Of a stretch of 64,000 nt of DNA, positions 59,611 to 64,000 are shown piece after piece. A model generated the notes under the pieces. The model saw nothing but the letters and a program-made list of their open reading frames with translations, was not told where the DNA came from and did not search any database. The first letter of the stretch is position 1. The number at the start of each line of letters is the position of its first letter. The DNA comes from Pseudomonas putida (GTDB lineage Bacteria > Pseudomonadota > Gammaproteobacteria > Pseudomonadales > Pseudomonadaceae): assembly GCF_022627325.1 (NCBI RefSeq), contig NZ_JAETZZ010000002.1, positions 356,565-420,564 of the forward strand, given 5' to 3'. The position numbers and the translations under genes are program-made.

Positions 59611-60872
59611 TGGTGGAAGGCAGCAAACGGTTGCATGGCTTCCAGGCCGAGACCCGCAAGGTGCCGCACCTGCTCATCGGTATCCTGGGTTGCCAGGCGT
59701 AGCGCCTCGATGGCTCGAAGCGCGTCGTCGGGCAGCAGGCCACGGTTATTCAGCCCACCCACGGCGTGACGACGAATGGCTACGTGGGGTGAAGCCAAAC
59801 CACGCAAGGCTTCGTTGACATCGGCGGTGGTGGTGTCGATCTGACCGTAGACGTCTTCAAGGGCCTCTTCAACAGCAGCCGCGAGCTCAGGACGCTGATC
59901 AAGCAGACGCTCAACAGGTGTGTAGTCCAGCACCGGTGGCTCCACGCCCCGCCAGCGGAAACCGTCAAAGTTGGCGCAGACCCCCGCCACAGCGACGTCG
60001 AACGCTTGCTGCATGAGCCAGTCGAAATCCTCGAGGTAACCCAAGGCCTTTGCGCACCAGTTGCGGGTCGGTTGTTCACAGGCCTCTATAGCCTGCCGGC
60101 GCACGGCCTGAATGACGGGCTCATCAGCCATGCCAGCCAGCCCGAGAATGCGCGCGGCAGCGGTAGGCTCTTTATGCCCGTTGAGCTGTTCGATAAGCGC
60201 TGCCTGTGCCGGACGGCCGTTGGCAATCAGCCAGCGCTCTGCGTCCTCCCCCGAAATGCCATCCGAACAATGCAAGCGGCTGGCGTAGAACGCGGCCTGC
60301 TCGGCGAGCGGCAAGGCAGCGACTGCGCGCTGGGTGTTTTCAATGCCCAGTTCAACCGGGAAATTTTCCTCGAACTGCTGGCGGGTCATGCTGCGCTTGG
60401 CCAAGGCCATATAGCCAGGAAAGTCATGAAAGATCACCACGAAACCAGGCGTCACACCAGGATGCTGAGCGAAATGGCGGCCCAGCGCCCTGGCGGCACG
60501 GCTAGCGGTGACCAGCAAGCGTTGCTCAGCCGCTTGCCATTGGCGGGGGCCAAGCCGGTTGGCGTGGGCTTGCAGCTCATCATCAAGCCGCGTAAACGAC
60601 TCACCCGCGCAAATCTCCCAATCCCAGCGCCAGTCCGCCGGGTTCCACTTCACCGAACTGAAGCTTTCATCTTCCTCGTCGGGGTAGTCTTCGCTGAGTG
60701 CTTGCAGGCTGTTTGCGGCAAAGCTGGGCAGCGACAAAACCGCCCCTTCTTCTCGGTAGCTGGCATGAAAGGCTGCGGCGTACAAAGGGCTGCACCCCTC
60801 ATCGAGCAGCGTTTGCAATGCCTGCCTGGCGGCGTCGAACAGCGCCAGTTCCAGCGCTTTCCAATTCATCAT
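59598..60872 (-). CDS. DUF4303-like and HEAT-repeat protein, possible immunity protein
   Basis: Encodes 424 residues. The N-terminal part resembles DUF4303 (SVKWNPADWRWDWEI, later FPVELGIENT), a family linked to polymorphic toxin immunity. The C-terminal half has HEAT-like helical repeats (HKEPTAAARILGLAGM, ASPHVAIRRHAVGGLNNRGL, DEQVRHLAGLGLEAM). The start codon follows AAGGA. Its last codons and stop come from a dispersed repeat. It sits next to an unknown 117-residue protein and upstream of an orphan toxin island, so immunity is plausible but unproven. Confidence 0.6.
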   Translation of the reverse strand: MMNWKALELALFDAARQALQTLLDEGCSPLYAAAFHASYREEGAVLSLPSFAANSLQALSEDYPDEEDESFSSVKWNPADWRWDWEICAGESFTRLDDELQAHANRLGPRQWQAAEQRLLVTASRAARALGRHFAQHPGVTPGFVVIFHDFPGYMALAKRSMTRQQFEENFPVELGIENTQRAVAALPLAEQAAFYASRLHCSDGISGEDAERWLIANGRPAQAALIEQLNGHKEPTAAARILGLAGMADEPVIQAVRRQAIEACEQPTRNWCAKALGYLEDFDWLMQQAFDVAVAGVCANFDGFRWRGVEPPVLDYTPVERLLDQRPELAAAVEEALEDVYGQIDTTTADVNEALRGLASPHVAIRRHAVGGLNNRGLLPDDALRAIEALRLATQDTDEQVRHLAGLGLEAMQPFAAFHQGSL

Positions 60873-60897
60873 TCAGGTCCTTGCCGACAAGTAGAGT

Positions 60898-61251
60898 TCA
60901 GCCGAGCAGATCGAGCATCCCCTCAAGGGTGCTTTCCAGACGGGCTAATTCAATGTGCGTACCATCGCCATATTCAGCGGTACGCAGCGCACACTCAATG
61001 ATCACCGTGAGCCCCCGAGGGGCTCGATGGCCGGGGTATTTGCGCAGCTTGAGTTCGACCCGGGTCGGGCTCAACCAGGTGCTGAGGTCTGCTGACCATA
61101 GAGGATCCTGAAAGCCAAACACCACGTTTGCGTTTTGGGTATCGATGATTTGCGGCGGGAACACCCAGTGCGTGTTGCCTGCTTCCCACGGGGTCGCCTG
61201 GACTTGGTAGCGACCGTCTGGAGACAAGGACAGTATTTCAATTTCACTCAT
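60898..61251 (-). CDS. Hypothetical protein, possible immunity protein
   Basis: Encodes 117 residues, soluble, with a pattern of alternating strands (IEILSLSPDGRYQVQATPWE, PRGLTVIIECALRT). It starts at M-S-E-I-E-I-L-S-L and stops 25 bases before the HEAT-repeat gene on the same strand, so they form an operon. No family recognised. Small acidic proteins in such islands are often immunity proteins. Confidence 0.55.
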   Translation of the reverse strand: MSEIEILSLSPDGRYQVQATPWEAGNTHWVFPPQIIDTQNANVVFGFQDPLWSADLSTWLSPTRVELKLRKYPGHRAPRGLTVIIECALRTAEYGDGTHIELARLESTLEGMLDLLG

Positions 61252-61375
61252 GAGTGTGCGTTCGCAAAGGGTGGGCCAGCGAAGGCGCCTACTTGGAACG
61301 GGTCGAAGATGTATTTGACATGGCAGGTAATCATGAAATCAGTCCTTGATTCGGGAGCCCATCATATGGGGTAAC

Positions 61376-61416
61376 GGCTGCCGGTCAAGACTGACTGCTT
61401 TCGACCCAAAGCGGCC
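61376..61416 (+). repeat. Dispersed repeat, copy 2
   Basis: GGCTGCCGGTCAAGACTGAC then TGCTTTCGACCCAAAGCGGCC. Related to 59568-59610, with the same shape (GTCA-GACTGAC then TCGACC-AAAGCG). Confidence 0.6.
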
Positions 61417-61723
61417 CCCTGTGTAGAGGGCGAAAGCCCCCACCTGGGGCAGCGAAGCCAAGCGGCATATCGCCGTAATGCCGCTATGCATGAGCCGGAT
61501 ATCGCCAGTGTCCAGTGCCATAGCCTAGAGCGCGTCTCCGCTGGCATCCTCAATGGAAAGCACTGATCTCAGGCAGAGACCATCCATTTCGCAGCTCACC
61601 TTCAGCGCTCAGCTATCCGATCACACAGCCATGTACTTTCCCCGCCCCCAGGATGGATGGATCACTAGGGTCTGTGTGATAAGTCTTGAGACGAAGGTCA
61701 GGCAGGCAAAAACAGCCGAGAAA

Positions 61724-61747
61724 GCGGAGTTTACGGGTTGTAAATGA
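61724..61747 (+). repeat. 24-base end-like repeat, copy 1
   Basis: GCGGAGTTTACGGGTTGTAA then ATGA. An inverted near-identical copy is at 62436-62459. Together they bound a 736-base segment with the orphan immunity gene and resemble mobile element ends. Confidence 0.6.
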
Positions 61748-61754
61748 TTAAGGT

Positions 61755-61795
61755 GATGGTGCCTACGTGTTTTTAAGTAGACACAATCGTCTTTA
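61755..61795 (+). repeat. Junction direct repeat, copy 1
   Basis: GATGGTGCCTACGTGTTTTT then AAGTAGACACAATCGTCTTT. It is similar, in the same orientation, to 62334-62373. Confidence 0.55.
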
Positions 61796-61879
61796 ACTTG
61801 TAACGGAATAAAGTGAGCTTATCGGGGAACTGCAAAAAACAGCGCTACAACACCCAGCTCGTGACAAGCTATCACCCTA

Positions 61880-62077
61880 TCAACAATCACTCGACGACTC
61901 TATATGCAACAAAAGACACTTCCCATCCCGCTTAACAATGAGACTAATGAGCTTCGCTGCTTGCCCCTCATCAAAAGACATTTGCACTTTAAGGTGTTGG
62001 TCGCCAAACGTCTTAAGGTTAGCGATAAGCTCCGCCACTGTCTTGCCTCGATTCTCCCAGTCTACTCTACTGCTCAT
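61880..62077 (-). CDS. Orphan CDI-type immunity protein
   Basis: Encodes 65 residues. The pattern G-K-T-V-A-E-L-I-A-N-L-K-T-F-G-D-Q and the V-Q-M-S-F-D-E-G middle resemble small immunity proteins found next to CdiA toxin ends. The ATG follows the stop of a toxin-like tail directly (TGA-ATG), so the two were co-translated. GGTGA lies five bases upstream. The full toxin is gone, so this is an orphan that could still protect against related neighbours. Confidence 0.6.
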   Translation of the reverse strand: MSSRVDWENRGKTVAELIANLKTFGDQHLKVQMSFDEGQAAKLISLIVKRDGKCLLLHIESSSDC

Positions 62078-62203
62078 TCAATCACCGATATGATTCAAAT
62101 TCTTATCAAAAGTACCGTCACGTATTGTATTGCTTTCCAAGGCTTTTACTGAACTGGCCATTTTCCATGCACATCCGTTGTGCCCAACCAGATCTCGGGT
62201 GAT
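62078..62203 (-). pseudogene. C-terminal tail of a lost CDI/polymorphic toxin
   Basis: 41 codons open after an in-frame [19 protein letters not shown], then [14 protein letters not shown] and stop. From memory W-K-x-A-x-S-V-K and R-x-G-T-Y-D-x-x-L-N-x-I-G-D end a family of polymorphic toxin domains found in CdiA and Rhs proteins, perhaps Ntox21-type. Here the upstream toxin is destroyed. It lies directly before the orphan immunity gene. Confidence 0.6.
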
Positions 62204-62260
62204 TTAGGATTTGCTCTTACAGGCAGGCTGTAGTCACTGCAGAAGCTCAGCAGGCGGCAT

Positions 62261-62270
62261 GGGGGGGGGG
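62261..62270 (+). repeat. Homopolymer of ten G
   Basis: A G10 run directly after CAT. It lies in a region without an intact gene. Such tracts can slip, but no frame depends on it here. Confidence 0.7.
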
Positions 62271-62333
62271 CATAGCCAGGACTCTATTCGTAAGCATGCG
62301 TATGTGGATCGGAATGATATTAACGATCTGGGC

Positions 62334-62373
62334 GATGGTACACATGTGCTTTAAGTACACACTATCGTCCTTA
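62334..62373 (+). repeat. Junction direct repeat, copy 2
   Basis: GATGGTACACATGTGCTTTA then AGTACACACTATCGTCCTTA. Matches 61755-61795 in the same orientation. Confidence 0.55.
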
Positions 62374-62435
62374 GGCTCTTGGTGAAAAAACCATGACACT
62401 CATTGAAACTGCTCTGCAAGCAACCCCAAGAATAC

Positions 62436-62459
62436 TCATTTATAACCCGTAAATTCCGC
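62436..62459 (-). repeat. 24-base end-like repeat, copy 2
   Basis: On the reverse strand GCGGAATTTACGGGTTATAA then ATGA. Two differences from 61724-61747, in inverted orientation. Confidence 0.6.
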
Positions 62460-62676
62460 ATCCTTAGAAAAAAATGGACGAAAAAAGAGGACCCAAAAAT
62501 GGGACAGACTTATATATTGGCCCGGATCGCTGGCAGCCGAAAATAAATATATCCCCTTTCCCGTCGGCAACTTACGAATGTCGACAACGCTTTCAGGAGT
62601 GATCTTGGTACCCGCAGGCAAGCCAAAAATAACTCGCCCCTCGTCAAAGTCGAATCCTGAACTCCTTTTATACCAC
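62460..62676 (-). pseudogene. Fragment of another toxin C-terminus
   Basis: The reverse strand reads S-G-F-D-F-D-E-G-R-V-I-F-G-L-P-A-G-T-K-I, then T-P-E-S-V-V-D-I-R-K-L-P-T-G-K-G-I-Y-L-F. It has no start of its own and follows a stop shortly after the cdiI gene. The style is that of a toxin domain end, but I do not recognise the family. It runs out near the inverted repeat at 62436. Confidence 0.4.
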
Positions 62677-62688
62677 CTTTTGCACTAA

Positions 62689-63057
62689 CTAATCAGCAAT
62701 AACGACTTCTACCTCTCCCCCTCTAACGACAACCCGCCCCCAGTCGCCTGATAGGGCATGCCAGCCATCACCACCAGTAAAGCTGTCTATATTTCCATAA
62801 TCAGACTCACCGGATGAGTCAAAAAAAACTAAAAATTTCCTATCGAACCACTCAAGAGAGTCAATATTCAGAAAGCGTAACGAACCCCTTCGATAGCAAT
62901 ACTGCTCTCCATCTCGGGGCTTTTCATATTTTGAGTGCTTTTCAGTAAGAACAGCTTCTAACTCAAAGATTAGAAAATCAATTCCCTCGCAAATGGCCAG
63001 CACATAGCTATCTTCGAGATATAGGTTGGACAGCGAAGGGATTTCATAATAATTCAT
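62689..63057 (-). CDS. CdiI-type immunity protein paired with the orphan CdiA C-terminus
   Basis: Encodes 122 residues, acidic and soluble. It begins M-N-Y-Y-E-I-P-S-L-S-N-L-Y-L-E-D-S and ends G-G-E-V-E-V-V-I-A-D. The ATG at 63057 has GAGG six bases upstream and lies only eight bases after the toxin stop, the normal cdiA-CT/cdiI arrangement. Immunity proteins vary widely in sequence, so the call rests on position, size and charge. Confidence 0.65.
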   Translation of the reverse strand: MNYYEIPSLSNLYLEDSYVLAICEGIDFLIFELEAVLTEKHSKYEKPRDGEQYCYRRGSLRFLNIDSLEWFDRKFLVFFDSSGESDYGNIDSFTGGDGWHALSGDWGRVVVRGGEVEVVIAD

Positions 63058-63065
63058 GTAATTCC

Positions 63066-63872
63066 TCACAAATCAAAGTCAATTGAGGTGTGATTACCCG
63101 GGCTTTTTCTAGTTACCGGATTTCCAAAAGCATCTGTTCTCTGGCCAGTTGCGTCTTTTAACTCAACATGCGGGTCAGCGCTGCCAGGAGCACGTGAGCT
63201 ACCTTGCTTGATTGTCACACGAGGAATGCCATTTTGGTCAACGTATTTGAGAGGTCCTCCATCAGTCTGAGAGGGTTTCCAGCCTTGAGCTTCCGCATAC
63301 TGCTTCAGTTCACTAGCTTTAGGTGTTCGACCAGCCTCAAAAAGCTTATCAAATCCTTTTGCAACAGTTACTTTTACAGTCCCCAAATACTCCACAGCCT
63401 TCTGAACCTGCGCAAGCCCTTCGCGCTCTGGCACACCTGCAGGCCTTGAACTTCCCTGCTTGCCTGCAGCTGCACTACCGATGAGCCCCAAACGATCCAA
63501 CGTCGGCGCCCATTCGTTCAGGACCTTGCTGAGGTGCTCATAGCTCTCGATCGAGCGCTCCAGCAGCGCCGTCTTGTACGATTCACAGGTTGTCGTCGCA
63601 CACTGAACGGACATCAATGTGCCTATGCTGTCGGCGATTTGAAGGCTCTTCTCCTTGGCGCGTTGAGGGCCATAGGTGTTCTGAGCCTCGTCGACGTTGG
63701 TCAGGCTTTCGGCGTTATACTTCTCTTTCTCCCACTTTTCCTTCTGGCAGTCTTCGTCTTTGCCGCAGCCTTTCATGTCATCAGCAAAAGACAAGACATC
63801 CGAGTGCTCCAGGTAGTTGTACTGCGTCGCACTCCCTGCGATCCAGGCACCTGTCTGTAAGCTGCCGGAGGC
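63066..63872 (-). pseudogene. Orphan CdiA C-terminus (CDI toxin module without its N-terminal protein)
   Basis: About 268 codons. The pre-toxin region has [20 protein letters not shown], like the pretoxin parts of CdiA proteins. The end (KYVDQNGIPRVTIKQGSSRA, then HVELKDATGQRTDAFGNPVT) looks like a compact RNase-type toxin, unassigned. No start codon, signal or haemagglutinin repeats precede it; instead it is joined to an IS3 transposase fragment near 63873. The immunity gene follows. It is a displaced CDI module that becomes active only if recombined onto a full cdiA gene. Confidence 0.65.
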
Positions 63873-63873
63873 G

Positions 63874-64000
63874 CCTTGAACTCGGTAACGTCGGTTACCC
63901 ACTTCTGGTTCGGCCGTTGCGCGACAAAATTGCGCTCCAGCACATTCGCTGCCACTTTGCCGACAGCGCCTCGATAGGAGCGGTATTTCTTCGGGCGCAC
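63874..64000 (-). mobile_element. IS3-family transposase (orfB) fragment
   Basis: The first about 42 residues on the reverse strand, [13 protein letters not shown] then [12 protein letters not shown], match the IS3 orfB region just before the DDE catalytic Asp (W-V-T-D-V-T-E-F). Homology ends at F-K, where the frame shifts into the CdiA module. The rest of the transposase lies outside the window or is lost. It marks how the toxin module arrived. Confidence 0.75.

Larger units (their letters stand above)
61252..61879. other. Decayed intergenic DNA between immunity-like genes
   Basis: About 630 bases, no gene. Contains the dispersed repeat at 61376-61416, an inverted IS-like end at 61724-61747 and a junction repeat at 61755-61795. 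Confidence 0.45.
62207..62435. other. Decayed DNA with poly-G tract
   Basis: No gene. Includes ten G at 62261-62270 and the junction repeat at 62334-62373. Probably debris between two toxin modules. Confidence 0.45.

Overview
The window looks like chromosome from a fluorescent pseudomonad of the Pseudomonas putida group. This rests on GC-rich coding sequence, P. putida-type REP elements (GTGGGAGCCGGCTTGCCGGCGATG), and gene families typical of that group: a circularly permuted ATP-grasp / alpha-E / transglutaminase / Anbu cluster, a PA4780-type RIO kinase, DUF6482 next to an iron-sulfur photolyase, and a thermostable-hemolysin family operon. All names come from reading translations and recalling families. 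No database search was run. I saw no rRNA or tRNA gene and no CRISPR array.

Layout. 1-6.3 kb: a VRR-NUC nuclease fragment, a GNAT acetyltransferase, a MocR-type regulator overlapping an unknown 459-residue protein, and an MDR oxidoreductase divergent from a LysR regulator. 6.6-11.1 kb: a tightly overlapped His-Xaa-Ser operon (hxsD, two radical SAM genes hxsB and hxsC, the repeat protein hxsA) followed by two unknown genes. It is a predicted but functionally undescribed peptide-modification system. 11.5-17.4 kb: a BMP-type nucleoside/purine ABC importer with a 2-oxoglutarate/Fe(II) oxygenase. 17.4-22.3 kb: M20 amidohydrolase, MFS transporter, porin and LysR regulator. 22.6-25.2 kb: photolyase operon and a divergent DUF1543 gene around TGTATAG repeats. 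25.2-30.7 kb: nikR and nikABCDE with a good NikR operator between them.

30.8-38.2 kb: a diguanylate cyclase, the Anbu cluster (ATP-grasp, alpha-E, transglutaminase, proteasome-like peptidase), a small membrane protein and ChrA. 38.1-44.4 kb, reverse strand: a seven-gene operon (thermostable hemolysin, AMP ligase, haem-oxygenase-like oxidase, SDR, TPR protein, response regulator, sensor kinase). It looks like an undescribed small-molecule pathway with its own two-component system. 44.6-52.5 kb: a low-oxygen/stress block (K+ channel, two paralogous GNATs, beta-CASP MBL protein, three universal stress proteins, an FNR-type regulator) with four near-consensus Anr/FNR boxes.

53.5-64 kb is accessory and partly decayed. 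It holds REP pairs, an osmC stub, a YceK/YidQ-type lipoprotein, a LprI/MliC-like protein, an unknown 243-residue protein with its own terminator, a P-loop kinase, a serine hydrolase and two possible immunity proteins. At the right edge is an orphan contact-dependent-inhibition (CDI) island on the reverse strand: an IS3 transposase fragment, a promoterless CdiA C-terminus with its immunity gene, remains of two further toxins, an orphan immunity gene, and repeated junction sequences. The Hxs operon, the hemolysin-family operon and the CDI island are the most interesting parts.
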